Source: Halomonas sp. LR3S48
Lineage (GTDB): Bacteria; Pseudomonadota; Gammaproteobacteria; Pseudomonadales; Halomonadaceae
Direction of reading: 5' to 3'
NCBI RefSeq assembly: GCF_025725665.1
Contig: NZ_CP107009.1
Span: 2,046,001 to 2,110,000, forward strand
DNA: 64,000 nt
Position 1 is the stretch's first letter. Each line of letters starts with the position of its first letter. The position numbers were made by a program, and so were the translations under genes. Shown here one piece after another: positions 35,504-44,435 of this stretch. Below the pieces are notes generated by a model, which worked only from the letters and a program-made list of their open reading frames with translations, ran no database searches and was not told where the DNA came from.

Positions 35504-36964
35504 ATGACGACTCAACAACAACCCCGTGTCCAGTGGCTCAGCCGCTGGGGCTTCGTACTGGCGGCGACGGGTTCCGCTGTCGGCCTGGGCAATATCTGGA
35601 AATTCCCCTACATGACCGGTGAGCATGGCGGGGGCGCCTTCGTGCTGGTCTATCTGGTGTGCATCCTGGCGGTGGGCGTGCCGGTCATGATGACCGAAAT
35701 CGCCTTCGGTCGGCGCGGCCGCGGCAGCCCCATCGATGCCGTGCGGCGGGTGGTGAGCGAGTCCGGGCGCTCCTCGGTCTGGTCGCTGCTGGGCTGGATG
35801 GCGATGCTGTGCGGCTTCATGATCCTCTCGTTCTACGTGGTGGTGGCCGGCTGGTCGTTCTCCTATCTGTGGAAGATGCTGAGCGGCGGCCTGAATGGCT
35901 CCGGCGTCGACGACATGGCGGCAATCTTCGTCGCCAACAACGAGAACCCCTTGAACCTCGGCTTCTGGAGCACCCTGGTGACACTGGCGACCATGCTGAT
36001 CGTGGGCAAGGGCGTGCAGGCGGGCATCGAGAAGAGCGTGAGCTGGATGATGCCGGGCATGGTGATCATGCTGCTGATCCTGATCGGCTACGGAGTGTTC
36101 TCGGGCGGCTTCGGCGATGCGTGGAGCTTCCTGTTCTCGTTCAATACCGGCAGTCTGTCCAGTGAAGGAATGCTGGCCGCGCTGGGTCATGCGTTCTTCA
36201 CCCTGTCACTGGCTTCGGGTGCGATACTCACCTACGGCAGCTACCTGCCCGCCGGCGCTTCGATCGCACGTACCACTCTCGGCGTGGCGGTGGCCGATAC
36301 GCTTGTGGCGCTGATGGCCGGTCTGGCGATCTTCCCGGTGATCTTCGCCAATGGCATGAGTCCCGAAGGTGGGCCGGGGCTGCTGTTCATGAGCCTGCCG
36401 TTGGCCTTCCAGGCCATGCCGATGGGTACGCTTTTCGGCGTGCTGTTCTTCATCATGCTCTCGATGGCGGCATTGACCTCGTCGATCTCCATGGTCGAGG
36501 CCACGGTCTCCTGGCTGGTCGACAACAAGGGTATTACCCGTCGTACTGCCGCCTGGGGCACCGGGATCGTGCTGTGGCTGGTCAGTACCTTGGCGATGCT
36601 GTCGTTCAACGTCGGCGCCGACTGGACCCTGGCGGGCAAGCACTTCTTCGACTGGCTCGACTATCTCACCTCGCGCTGGATGATGCCGCTGGGCGGGCTG
36701 GGCATGGTGCTGCTGGCCGGCTTCGTGCTGAAGAGCGAGACCTTCCGTGAGGAGCTGGGCCTGGCGCCACACTGGCATGCGCTGTGGCTGTTCATGGTGC
36801 GCTACGTCAGCCCGCTGGGCATCCTGGTGATCTTCGTCGATGCGCTGGGCATTGCACGCCTGCAGTTCGGCCTGCACTGGCCGTGGCTACTGGGCGTGCT
36901 GGTGCTGATCACCCTGATCGGCGAGCTGGCCAGCCCGCGCCTGCGGCGGACGCTGGCCGGCTGA
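35504..36964 (+). CDS. Sodium:neurotransmitter symporter (SNF) family transporter
   Basis: The 486-residue protein has about twelve hydrophobic helices. The first carries the SNF signature 'GFVLAATGSAVGLGNIWKFPYMTGEHGGGAF' region (residues 16-46), which forms the sodium and substrate site. Bacterial SNF members such as Tyt1, MhsT and TnaT carry aromatic or hydrophobic amino acids with sodium. Its position directly after hpd suggests tyrosine or phenylalanine import, although the terminator between them and the separate 162-base gap mean it has its own promoter. A strong hairpin follows the stop. Confidence 0.92.
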   Translation: MTTQQQPRVQWLSRWGFVLAATGSAVGLGNIWKFPYMTGEHGGGAFVLVYLVCILAVGVPVMMTEIAFGRRGRGSPIDAVRRVVSESGRSSVWSLLGWMAMLCGFMILSFYVVVAGWSFSYLWKMLSGGLNGSGVDDMAAIFVANNENPLNLGFWSTLVTLATMLIVGKGVQAGIEKSVSWMMPGMVIMLLILIGYGVFSGGFGDAWSFLFSFNTGSLSSEGMLAALGHAFFTLSLASGAILTYGSYLPAGASIARTTLGVAVADTLVALMAGLAIFPVIFANGMSPEGGPGLLFMSLPLAFQAMPMGTLFGVLFFIMLSMAALTSSISMVEATVSWLVDNKGITRRTAAWGTGIVLWLVSTLAMLSFNVGADWTLAGKHFFDWLDYLTSRWMMPLGGLGMVLLAGFVLKSETFREELGLAPHWHALWLFMVRYVSPLGILVIFVDALGIARLQFGLHWPWLLGVLVLITLIGELASPRLRRTLAG

Positions 36965-36966
36965 GC

Positions 36967-36998
36967 TAGCGGCTTGCCCCGTCCGGGGCAAGCCGCTA
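36967..36998. terminator. Perfect hairpin after the SNF transporter gene
   Basis: A 14-bp perfect stem (TAGCGGCTTGCCCC and complement) with a 4-nt loop starts two bases beyond the stop codon. There is little T tract, but stem length and position support termination. Confidence 0.7.
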
Positions 36999-37032
36999 AT
37001 GTCGGGCCGGGACGTTTAATCGAGACAAGAGA

Positions 37033-37470
37033 ATGATCTCATACAAGGTTTGCGGTACCGGCCCGGTTGCGCCTCGTCTGCTGCGAGGCGCATTGACGCT
37101 CATGATGCTGCTCTTGATTGCCGGCTGCGCCGGACGCGATGGGAGCCGCGGCGGCGAGCGGGTATCTGCGCCTTCGGGCTGGAACGGCGAGCAGGGGCAG
37201 GCCTCGTTCTATGCCGACCGCTACCATGGCCGGCGCACCGCCAGTGGCGAAGCCCACGATCGCAACGCGCTGACGGCGGCGCACCGCAGCTTGCCGTTCG
37301 GCACCCGGGTCCGGGTGACGCGGCTGGACAACGGCCGCGAGACGGTGGTGCGCATCAACGACCGCGGACCCTTCGTGCGCGGTCGTGTCATCGATCTCTC
37401 TCGACGTGCGGCCGAAGAACTCAACATGCTCGGGCAGGGGGTGACGGAGGTGCGGCTGTCACCTGAGTGA
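37033..37470 (+). CDS. RlpA-like septal lipoprotein (double-psi beta-barrel)
   Basis: The 145-residue protein has a long N-terminus with a hydrophobic segment ending in the lipobox LIAGC (Cys32), followed by a short linker and an RlpA double-psi beta-barrel. Recognisable motifs are '[18 protein letters not shown]' (about residues 55-72) and '[22 protein letters not shown]' (about 112-133), the latter including the Asp and His-equivalent region of lytic transglycosylase RlpA. It lacks the C-terminal SPOR domain of E. coli and Pseudomonas RlpA, so septal targeting by denuded glycan is not expected. The gene converges on the binding-protein gene at 37548. Confidence 0.85.
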   Translation: MISYKVCGTGPVAPRLLRGALTLMMLLLIAGCAGRDGSRGGERVSAPSGWNGEQGQASFYADRYHGRRTASGEAHDRNALTAAHRSLPFGTRVRVTRLDNGRETVVRINDRGPFVRGRVIDLSRRAAEELNMLGQGVTEVRLSPE

Positions 37471-37547
37471 AGCGACCTCACCCGGCGCGTGTTCTCCCAA
37501 CGCCGTGTCCCTGATGGAGAAAGCAGTGGTGGGGCTCGCCATGGCGC

Positions 37548-38621
37548 TCAGCGAAGCGGCGGCACCTCGCGCTGAAACTCGCGACGCCAGCGGGCCAGCA
37601 GGGCCTCGCGCTTGAGCCGGTCCAGGGTGGCCAGCAGGCCGGGGCCGATCGCTATCGGGCGCAGGGCGTCGCCGACTTCGTCGCGCAGGGCATCGGCGGT
37701 GCCCGGGCCTGACAGGGCGGGGTGCATGGCCCCCAGATGGGTCTGTTCGGCGATCACGCGCTGGCCATCTTCGCTGAGCAGGAACTCCATGAACAGGACG
37801 GCCGATTCGGGGTGCGGCGCCAATCGCGGAATGAAGGCCAGGCGCTGGGTGACCAGCGCATAGTCTTCGGGTACCACCATGATCAGCTGTGGGTTGTCGG
37901 CCACCGCATCGCGCACATAGCTGCCGAGCAGGTTGTAGCCCAGCAGGTAGCGTCCCTCCTCGAGTCCGTCGAGCATCTCGCCGGTGGTGCCGGTGAGCAC
38001 CGTGCGGGCGTGTCCCAGGGCCGAGACCAGATCCCAGTAGCGCGGCGAGAGTCGCGACTCCTCGATGGCATAGGTATATCCCGCGCCGCTGCGTACCGGG
38101 TCGTAGGTGACGATACGGCCTGCCAAGGCGTCGGCGTGGTCGCTCAGCAGCTCGAGCAGGTCGCCATGACTGCGCACCTCGCCGAAGCGTTCGATCAGGT
38201 CGCGATGCACTACCATCACGATCGGTTCGAAGGTGAAGGCGAACAATTCGCCGCGCCACTGGGCCCACGCCGGCCAGCGCCGCGCCACGTCACTTTCGAG
38301 CGGCTGGGCATGGCCGTCGTTGGCGAGATGATACTGCCAGGGCATGGCGGAAGAGAGCACCACGTCGGCGGCATCCGGGGCGTCCAGGAAGCGCTGATGC
38401 AGTTCCAGGGTCGTCAGGTTGCGATAGGTCAGCTCGATGCGCGGGTGGCTCCGATGGAATGCCTCGAGCACGGGGCGTACCTGTGGCAGGTCGAGGGCGG
38501 CATGGATGACCAACGGCTGGGGCGCCCCGGCCTCTGGCTCGGCAGGGTAATGCAGGGTTTCCTCGGCCGCGGCGGCCAGGCTCCACAGGGCGACAAGCCA
38601 CCAGAACAGGAAGCGGATCAT
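37548..38621 (-). CDS. Extracytoplasmic solute-binding protein (ABC type) linked to a two-component system
   Basis: A 357-residue periplasmic binding protein of the iron/polyamine-like ABC family. A signal peptide covers about residues 1-19. The mature protein has 'LVIHAALDLPQVRPVLEAFHRSHP' at the start of the first lobe, the inter-lobe 'EPIVMVVHRDLIERFG', and later 'YDPVRSGAGYTY'. No ABC permease or ATPase gene is adjacent. Instead it is the last gene of an operon with iclR, tctD-like and tctE-like genes and overlaps the kinase gene by four bases. It may therefore act as a ligand-presenting partner for the sensor rather than as a transporter component. Confidence 0.82.
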   Translation of the reverse strand: MIRFLFWWLVALWSLAAAAEETLHYPAEPEAGAPQPLVIHAALDLPQVRPVLEAFHRSHPRIELTYRNLTTLELHQRFLDAPDAADVVLSSAMPWQYHLANDGHAQPLESDVARRWPAWAQWRGELFAFTFEPIVMVVHRDLIERFGEVRSHGDLLELLSDHADALAGRIVTYDPVRSGAGYTYAIEESRLSPRYWDLVSALGHARTVLTGTTGEMLDGLEEGRYLLGYNLLGSYVRDAVADNPQLIMVVPEDYALVTQRLAFIPRLAPHPESAVLFMEFLLSEDGQRVIAEQTHLGAMHPALSGPGTADALRDEVGDALRPIAIGPGLLATLDRLKREALLARWRREFQREVPPLR

Positions 38622-39991
38622 GGGTCCTCCTCGCTGAAGCGCAGGCGTACGATGAGTCCGCGATCGTCCGGGCCCTGGGCCAACTCGAACCGTGCGCCGT
38701 GGGCGCGGGCAATGCTGTCGACGATGGCCAGGCCTAGCCCGGAACCTTCACTTCCCTCCTCGCCGCGATGAAAGGGGCGTAGCACCAGCAGGCGGCGAGA
38801 TTCGGGAATGCCTGGGCCGTCGTCCTCGACTTCCAGCATGGGCGGCTGCACATGGGTGCGCACCGTGATGCGCCGGCCACCGTAGCGGCAGGCATTGTCG
38901 ATCAGGTTGTTCAAGGCCTCCTGCAGTTGCCAGTCGATGCCATGGACCCGGACGGGCCGAGGGGCACACTCGACACCGAGGTCGATGCCTTGGCGATGGC
39001 ATCCGGCCCAGTGGTCCCGAATCGCCTGGCGGGCGAGTTCGTTGAGATCCAGGGGCGTCAGTTCGGGGCGGTACTCGGGATTGTCGAGCCGAGTCAGCGA
39101 TAGCAGTTGCATGGCCAGCCGAGCAGTGCGTGCGCTGGTCGCTTGCATGGCGCTCAGGGCGTCGCGCCAGCGGGCAGGGTCGTCGTGGCGCAGGGCCAGT
39201 TCGGCTCGGGCCGAGAGCCCCGCCAGCGGGGTGCGCAACTGGTGCGAGGCGTCGCCGATGAAGCGCTCCTGGTTGGCGCGCACCCGGCGCATGCGTGCCA
39301 GCAGTTCGTTCAGGGTCTCGCGCAGCTCGGCCAACTCGCGGGGCAGTGAGAGGTCGAGGGGTTCCAGGGTGCGCGGGTCGCGGGCACGAATGGCGCGCCT
39401 CAGGCGCGTCAACGGCCTCAGTGCCGAGCGGATCGCCACCAGCAGGACCACGACGGCAACCAGGGCCATGGCGAGAATGTAGGCGAGGTTGGCGCGCAGC
39501 AGCTCGTGGGTCAGCGCATCGCGACCCTCTCGGCTGTGCGCCACGCGAATCTCGAAGCGCTCCCTGAGGCGCCAGTCCTCCAGGCGGGAGCGGCGCACAC
39601 CCTGGCGTAGCGTCATGCCCTGCCATTCGACGTTGCGGTAGAGCAGGGTGTCGCCATCCTCGCTGTCGCCGCGCTCGTCGCCTGGCAGCTCGGCGTTGCC
39701 GGTGATGAAGCGTCCATCCCGATCCACCAGGCTGTAGAAGACCCGTTCCTCGGCGTCAGTGGCGAGCATATCCAGGGCTGCCGGGGGCAGGTCGAGCCAC
39801 AGCCGGTCGTCCTGCCACTGGACCTGTTCGGCAATCGCCAGGCTGGCCGCTTCGAGCAGTCGGTCGAAGGCGCGGTCGGCAGTGTGGCGCGCATCCACCC
39901 AGGCTTGGAATACCATCAGGCCGCCCAATGGCAACAGCGGCAGCAGCAACCAGGCCAGCAGTCTGCGATAGAGGCTGTCGCCGCGTTTCAC
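38618..39991 (-). CDS. Sensor histidine kinase, TctE-like
   Basis: The 457-residue membrane kinase has two transmembrane helices (about residues 12-30 and 168-188) flanking a periplasmic sensor domain of about 135 residues, then HAMP-like sequence, a HisKA domain with the phospho-accepting His250 in 'IGDASHQLRTPLAG', and a HATPase domain ('NNLIDNACRYGG', 'DDGPGIPESRRLLVLRPFHRG', 'GSGLGLAIV'). It resembles TctE, which with TctD induces tricarboxylate uptake. The gene overlaps both the response-regulator gene before it and the binding-protein gene after it by four bases. Confidence 0.92.
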   Translation of the reverse strand: MKRGDSLYRRLLAWLLLPLLPLGGLMVFQAWVDARHTADRAFDRLLEAASLAIAEQVQWQDDRLWLDLPPAALDMLATDAEERVFYSLVDRDGRFITGNAELPGDERGDSEDGDTLLYRNVEWQGMTLRQGVRRSRLEDWRLRERFEIRVAHSREGRDALTHELLRANLAYILAMALVAVVVLLVAIRSALRPLTRLRRAIRARDPRTLEPLDLSLPRELAELRETLNELLARMRRVRANQERFIGDASHQLRTPLAGLSARAELALRHDDPARWRDALSAMQATSARTARLAMQLLSLTRLDNPEYRPELTPLDLNELARQAIRDHWAGCHRQGIDLGVECAPRPVRVHGIDWQLQEALNNLIDNACRYGGRRITVRTHVQPPMLEVEDDGPGIPESRRLLVLRPFHRGEEGSEGSGLGLAIVDSIARAHGARFELAQGPDDRGLIVRLRFSEEDP

Positions 39992-40650
39992 GTCGCCTCC
40001 AGCAGGTAGCCGAGCCCGCGAACCGTGCGCAGGGCGACGTCGCTGCCGTCCAGCCGCTTGCGCAGCCGATGCACGTAGACCTCGATGGCGTTTTCACCCA
40101 TGGGTTCGCCCTGGAAGGCTTCGTCGGCGAGGCGCGCCTTGTCGACGGGCTCGCCGGCGTGACGCATCAGGCAGCCGAGCAGGCGCTGCTCGCGGGGTGG
40201 CAGGGCCAAGGTTTCACCGGCGAGGGTGAAGCGTTGTGCCAGACCGTCGAAATGCAGTGCCCCGACGCGCAGCTCTTGTCCTCTTGCCCGACGCCTCAAC
40301 AGCGCACGCACGCGGGCCTCGAGTTCTTCGAGCGAGAAAGGCTTGGCCAGGTAATCGTCGGCGCCGAGGTCGAGCCCTCGTACGCGATCCTCCACCGCGC
40401 CGCGGGCGGTGAGTATCAGCACCGGCGTGTCGCGGTCGTGGCGCCGCAGCGTCTCGAGCACCTCGAGCCCACTGGCACCGGGAAGGTTGAGATCGAGCAG
40501 AACCAATGCGTGGTCGTGCTGGGGGCTCTCCAGGTGTCGGCGCGCGGCGTCGCCGTCGGCCAGATGCGTCACCACGTAACCCTCCAGGGCGAGGGCGTCC
40601 TGGAGGGTTTCGGCCAGCAGGTGGTCGTCCTCCACGAGCAGCAGGTTCAT
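39988..40650 (-). CDS. OmpR-family response regulator, TctD-like
   Basis: The 220-residue regulator has a receiver domain with acidic pocket 'LVEDDH', phospho-acceptor Asp53 in 'LVLLDLNLPG', and Lys in 'YLAKPF'; the C-terminal winged helix ends with 'VEVYVHRLRKRLDGSDVALRTVRGLGYLLE' type sequence. It is translationally coupled to iclR and the kinase gene. The most likely target is the divergent tctCBA promoter 800 bases away. Confidence 0.93.
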   Translation of the reverse strand: MNLLLVEDDHLLAETLQDALALEGYVVTHLADGDAARRHLESPQHDHALVLLDLNLPGASGLEVLETLRRHDRDTPVLILTARGAVEDRVRGLDLGADDYLAKPFSLEELEARVRALLRRRARGQELRVGALHFDGLAQRFTLAGETLALPPREQRLLGCLMRHAGEPVDKARLADEAFQGEPMGENAIEVYVHRLRKRLDGSDVALRTVRGLGYLLEAT

Positions 40651-41249
40651 GTCATGGCCTCCACTTCGCCCACGGCCGCCAATTCATCCAGTGCCGCTCT
40701 CAGTGCGGCCTCGCTACGCGCGTCGAGGCGGCTCGTCGGGCCCGAGAGGGTCAACCAGCGCCTGGGCTCGCCAGGAACGCTGGGCAGGGCATGCAGCAGC
40801 ATGTCGCCGCCAGGCAGCTCGGGGCGAGGATCATCGCTCGCGGCCAGAGGCCACTGGCTACCCGGGCGCAGTTCATGTCGCAGCGCAGTGTCGGGCAGGG
40901 CAACCAGGCGGCATTCGACATGGCGCCCTTGGTTCTCGAGCAGGGCGGCGGTCTCGCCGGTTTCGGCGGCCAGGCGGTCGAGCAGTGGCTGGACGCGGGT
41001 GGTCAGATGACGGCTGGGGGGATGGCGTCGCGCCAGGCGAAGCGGTGCGCTACCCAGGCTCCAGCGTCCATCGCGGCTGCGCTGCACGTAATCGAAACGG
41101 GCCAATGAGCCGAGCAGGCGCAGCAGGGTGCTCTTGTAGTAGCCGGTCGCCTGGGCGAGTTCGGCCAGGGTGAAGGCTTCCTGATCGACATCGAACGCTT
41201 CCAGTACGGTCAGTGCGCGCTCGACGGCCTCGACGCGATCCTGGGCCAT
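40647..41249 (-). CDS. IclR-family transcriptional regulator, shortened C-terminal domain
   Basis: The N-terminal winged helix is normal ('VERALTVLEAFDVDQEAFTLAELAQATGYYKSTLLRLLGSLARFDYVQR', about residues 8-56). The ligand-binding domain stops at residue 200, whereas family members are usually 250-270 residues; the missing part corresponds to the last third, where several ligand contacts usually lie. It is the first gene of the four-gene operon and divergent from tctC. Palindromes in the gap are candidate operators. It may have lost ligand response or pass it to the coupled two-component system. Confidence 0.85.
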   Translation of the reverse strand: MAQDRVEAVERALTVLEAFDVDQEAFTLAELAQATGYYKSTLLRLLGSLARFDYVQRSRDGRWSLGSAPLRLARRHPPSRHLTTRVQPLLDRLAAETGETAALLENQGRHVECRLVALPDTALRHELRPGSQWPLAASDDPRPELPGGDMLLHALPSVPGEPRRWLTLSGPTSRLDARSEAALRAALDELAAVGEVEAMT

Positions 41250-41290
41250 GTCATGGGTCTCCTGGGTCTTGAGGCATTATTGAACTTTGG

Positions 41291-41302
41291 TCGCAATTGC
41301 GA
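41291..41302. promoter_or_regulatory. Palindrome TCGCAATTGCGA in the iclR-tctC gap
   Basis: A perfect 12-base palindrome lies ten bases upstream of the likely tctC -35 element. The position suits an IclR-type or TctD-type operator. Confidence 0.5.
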
Positions 41303-41311
41303 TCCCGTCCA

Positions 41312-41340
41312 TTGACGCTGCCTGTCGACGCGCCTAGTTT
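41312..41340 (+). promoter_or_regulatory. Candidate sigma-70 promoter of tctCBA
   Basis: TTGACG (41312-41317) and TAGTTT (41335-41340) are separated by 17 bases. The -35 is strong, the -10 weak, as expected for an activated promoter. Confidence 0.5.
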
Positions 41341-41363
41341 CTATCCTGAAGAACGTTGTTCTG

Positions 41364-41381
41364 CCTTACAGAATTGTAAGG
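41364..41381. promoter_or_regulatory. Inverted repeat CCTTACA-N4-TGTAAGG upstream of tctC
   Basis: Seven-base perfect arms lie downstream of the candidate promoter. One half plus spacer (CAATTCTGTAAGG on the minus strand) recurs exactly at 44598-44610 ahead of urtA. Confidence 0.5.
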
Positions 41382-41443
41382 TAGCCCATGAAAGACTGCA
41401 AGTCACATTCCCACAACACGCCAAGACCGGAGGGACAACAACA

Positions 41444-42430
41444 ATGTCCACGAAAACGCCACTCAAACTCATCGCTATTGCCGCTTTCACACTGAGCGCA
41501 GGCAGCGCCATGGCTTTCGAGCCACAGGGTAAAGTGGAATGTCTCGCCCCGGCCGATCCCGGCGGCGGCTGGGATTTCACCTGCCGCAGCGTGGGCAACG
41601 TGATGGAGCAACTGGACCTGGTGCCGCGCAGCGTGCAAACCGTCAACATGGCGGGTGCCGGCGGCGGTGTTGCCTTCGCCCATACCGTGTCCAAGCGCGC
41701 CGGTGACGAGCAACTGCTGGTGGCCGCTTCCACCGCCACCACCACCCGCCTGGCCCAGGGTCAGTTTCCCGGCATGACCGCCGACATGGTCAACTGGATC
41801 GGAGCGCTGGGCGCCGACTACGGCGTCATTGCCGTGGCTGCCGACTCCGATTACGACGACCTGCCCGCGCTGATGGAGGCGCTCAAGGAAGACCCACGCA
41901 GCGTCAAGTTCGCTGGCGGCAGCGCCAAGGGCGGCTGGGATCACCTCAAGGTATTGATCGCTGCGGACGCCGCAGGCGTCGAGGATCTGCCGCGTATCGC
42001 CTATCTCTCGTACAACAACGGCGGCGAGGCCATGACTCAGGTCGTGGGCGGGCACGTGGATGCCTTCACCGGCGACATCAGCGAGGCTCAGGGTTTCCTG
42101 GAATCGGGCGACCTGCGCGTGCTGGCGGTGCTGTCCGACGAGCGCCTGCCCGGCGACTTCGCCGACATTCCCACCGCCAAGGAGCAGGGTATCGATGCCG
42201 TCGGCCCCAACTGGCGCGGTTTCTACATGCCCGCGGATATCTCCGACGAGGCCAAGCAGTACTGGGTCGACGCCATGGACACCATCTACGAGAGCCAGGA
42301 GTGGCAGGACATCATGACGAACAACGGGCTGATGCCATTCCACATGAGCGCCGGTGAGTTCGAGACCTTCGTCACCGAGCAGATCAACGACATCGAGACT
42401 CTCTCCAAGGATATCGGGCTGATTCAGTAA
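41444..42430 (+). CDS. tctC: Tripartite tricarboxylate transporter binding protein, TctC family
   Basis: The ATG at 41444, behind a GGAGGG site, gives a 328-residue protein; upstream in-frame codons read through the regulatory region. A signal peptide ends near 'GSAMAFE' (about residue 25). The mature protein has family features 'ADPGGGWDFTCRSVG' (about 36-50), 'NMAGAGGGVAFAHTV' and 'GGSAKGGWDHLKV', typical of TctC/Bug binding proteins that enclose a carboxylate ligand. Its stop overlaps the tctB start by one base. Substrate not determinable; citrate-like or other carboxylates are usual. Confidence 0.94.
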   Translation: MSTKTPLKLIAIAAFTLSAGSAMAFEPQGKVECLAPADPGGGWDFTCRSVGNVMEQLDLVPRSVQTVNMAGAGGGVAFAHTVSKRAGDEQLLVAASTATTTRLAQGQFPGMTADMVNWIGALGADYGVIAVAADSDYDDLPALMEALKEDPRSVKFAGGSAKGGWDHLKVLIAADAAGVEDLPRIAYLSYNNGGEAMTQVVGGHVDAFTGDISEAQGFLESGDLRVLAVLSDERLPGDFADIPTAKEQGIDAVGPNWRGFYMPADISDEAKQYWVDAMDTIYESQEWQDIMTNNGLMPFHMSAGEFETFVTEQINDIETLSKDIGLIQ

Positions 42431-42882
42431 TGACATTCAACGACCGCATTTTCGGTGTTCTGCTGATTGCCCTGGCCGTCGCGTACGGCTGGGGCGCCAG
42501 CCAGTTTCCCGAACCGTTCGGTGGGTCCGAGGCGATCGGACCCGATACCTTTCCTACACTGCTGGCCGTGGTGCTGGGGCTGTCGAGCCTCTACCTGATC
42601 GTACGGCCTGACCCGGACAATGCCTGGCCCTGGAGCCGTACCGGCGTCGAGCTGGTCGTCGCCGTGGTCGTGCTGGTGTTCTACGCCATGCTGCTCGAGC
42701 CGCTCGGCTTCATCATCAGCACCACGCTGGCCGTGGGCACCCTGTGTTGGCGCATGGGGGCCGAGCCGCTGCGCGCCTACCTGGTCGGGGCGGTAGCGGG
42801 CGTGGTGGTCTTCCTGCTGTTCAACTTCGCCCTCGACCTCGCGCTGCCGCTGGGTCTGCTCTCGTTCCTGGAGGTGAGCTGA
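42430..42882 (+). CDS. tctB: Tripartite tricarboxylate transporter small membrane subunit, TctB family
   Basis: A 150-residue membrane protein with four hydrophobic segments (about residues 7-20, 45-60, 75-100 and 115-145), the size and topology of TctB. It begins within the tctC stop (TAATG) and ends within the tctA start (TGATG), so all three subunits are translationally coupled. The sequence 'GPDTFPTLLAVVLGLSSLYLI' near residue 37 is a typical TctB pattern. Confidence 0.92.
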   Translation: MTFNDRIFGVLLIALAVAYGWGASQFPEPFGGSEAIGPDTFPTLLAVVLGLSSLYLIVRPDPDNAWPWSRTGVELVVAVVVLVFYAMLLEPLGFIISTTLAVGTLCWRMGAEPLRAYLVGAVAGVVVFLLFNFALDLALPLGLLSFLEVS

Positions 42883-44414
42883 TGGAAACCCTCGGCTTTC
42901 TGATCGATGGCTTCGGGGTGGCGCTCGCCCCGCATAACCTGATGTTCGCCCTGATGGGGGCCTTCCTCGGGACCCTTATCGGGGCACTGCCGGGCCTCGG
43001 GCCGGCCAACGGGGTGGCGATCCTGATCCCGCTGGCCTTCTCCCTGGGGCTGGCGCCGGAAACGGCGATGATCATGCTCACGGCGGTCTATGCCGGGGCC
43101 ATGTACGGCGGGCGGATCTCCTCGATTCTGCTCAATATTCCCGGCGACGAGCCGGCCATGATGACCTGCCTCGACGGCTACCCCATGGCCCAGCAGGGCA
43201 AGGCCGCCGAGGCACTGGCGATCTCCGCCATCGCCTCCTTCATCGGTAGCCTGGTTGCAACGGTGGGCCTGATCCTGCTGGCACCGGTGCTGGCCCGCTT
43301 CGCCCTGACCTTCGGGCCGGCCGAGTACTTCGCGCTGTTCCTGCTGGCGTTCGCCACCCTGGGCGGCATCACCGGCAAGAACCCCGTCAAGACGGTGGTG
43401 GCGGCCTGCCTCGGGTTGATGGTGGCTACCGTGGGTATCGACTCCACCGGCGTGCAGCGCTACACCTTCGGTACCCTGGAGCTCTACGAGGGTATCGACT
43501 TCATCATCGCCATCGTCGGTCTGTTCGCCATCTCGGAGCTGCTGTTCTTCATCGAGGAGCGTGCCGGCGGCGGCAAGAAGAAGATGGTCGTCAACAAGCT
43601 CAAGCTCAGTTGGGCCGACATTCGCAACATCCTGCCGTCGAGTCTGCGCGGCGGTGTCCTCGGCTTCATCGCCGGCGTTCTGCCCGGTGCCGGAGCATCG
43701 CTTGGCAGCTTCATCGGCTACACCCTCGAGAAGAAGGTGGTGGGCAAGAAGGGCTTCTTTGGCCAGGGCGACCCGCGCGGCGTGGCCGGCCCCGAGGCGG
43801 GCAACAATGGTGCCTCGAGCGGCGCCCTGGTGCCCATGCTGACGCTGGGCGTGCCGGGCAGCGGCACCACCGCGGTGCTGCTGGCGCTGCTGATCTCGCT
43901 CAACATCACCCCCGGGCCGCTGATGTTCACCCAGAACGCGGACATCGTGTGGGGCGTGATCGCGGCGCTGCTGATCGGCAACTTCCTGCTGCTGATACTG
44001 AACATTCCCCTGGTCGGCATCTTCGTCAAGCTGCTGTCGGTGCCGCCGATGTACCTGCTGCCGTGCGTGACGATGATCGCCTTTGTCGGCATCTACTCGA
44101 TCAGCAACACCACCTTCGACCTCTACTTCATGGTGGCCTTCGGTGTCGCCGGCTATGTGCTGCGCAAGCTCGAGATCCCGTTGGTGCCGGTCATCCTCGG
44201 CTTGCTGTTGGGGCCGGAGATGGAGAAGAACCTGAGCCACGCCATGGACATTTCCGACGGCGACTGGACCATCCTGTGGAACAGCGGCCTGGCCATCGGA
44301 CTGTGGGTGTTCGCCGGCGTGGGGCTGATCCTGCCCTACATCGTCGGACCCATCCTGCGGCGTCGCATGAAAGTGACGACAGCCGTCGCCAGCGGTAATC
44401 CAGAAGGCGACTGA
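42882..44414 (+). CDS. tctA: Tripartite tricarboxylate transporter large membrane subunit, TctA family
   Basis: The ATG at 42882 overlaps the tctB stop and yields 510 residues with about twelve hydrophobic helices. Family motifs are obvious: 'GALPGLGPANGVAILIPL' (about residues 30-47), 'YGGRISSILLNIPGDEPAMMT' and 'GVLPGAGASLGSFIGY'. It is the sodium- or proton-coupled permease that receives solute from TctC. A strong terminator hairpin follows 21 bases after the stop, isolating the operon from the urea uptake genes. Confidence 0.95.
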   Translation: METLGFLIDGFGVALAPHNLMFALMGAFLGTLIGALPGLGPANGVAILIPLAFSLGLAPETAMIMLTAVYAGAMYGGRISSILLNIPGDEPAMMTCLDGYPMAQQGKAAEALAISAIASFIGSLVATVGLILLAPVLARFALTFGPAEYFALFLLAFATLGGITGKNPVKTVVAACLGLMVATVGIDSTGVQRYTFGTLELYEGIDFIIAIVGLFAISELLFFIEERAGGGKKKMVVNKLKLSWADIRNILPSSLRGGVLGFIAGVLPGAGASLGSFIGYTLEKKVVGKKGFFGQGDPRGVAGPEAGNNGASSGALVPMLTLGVPGSGTTAVLLALLISLNITPGPLMFTQNADIVWGVIAALLIGNFLLLILNIPLVGIFVKLLSVPPMYLLPCVTMIAFVGIYSISNTTFDLYFMVAFGVAGYVLRKLEIPLVPVILGLLLGPEMEKNLSHAMDISDGDWTILWNSGLAIGLWVFAGVGLILPYIVGPILRRRMKVTTAVASGNPEGD

Positions 44415-44435
44415 GTCGACAATACCAACCCATCC

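Noticed and set aside
34361..36190. A 609-codon minus-strand frame opposite hpd and the SNF gene
   Set aside because: Antisense to hpd, whose iron ligands are all conserved, and it crosses the terminator and promoter of two plus-strand genes.
42777..44240. A 487-codon minus-strand frame opposite tctA
   Set aside because: Translation is His/Gln/Asp-rich low complexity; tctA on the other strand has clear family motifs and coupled start.
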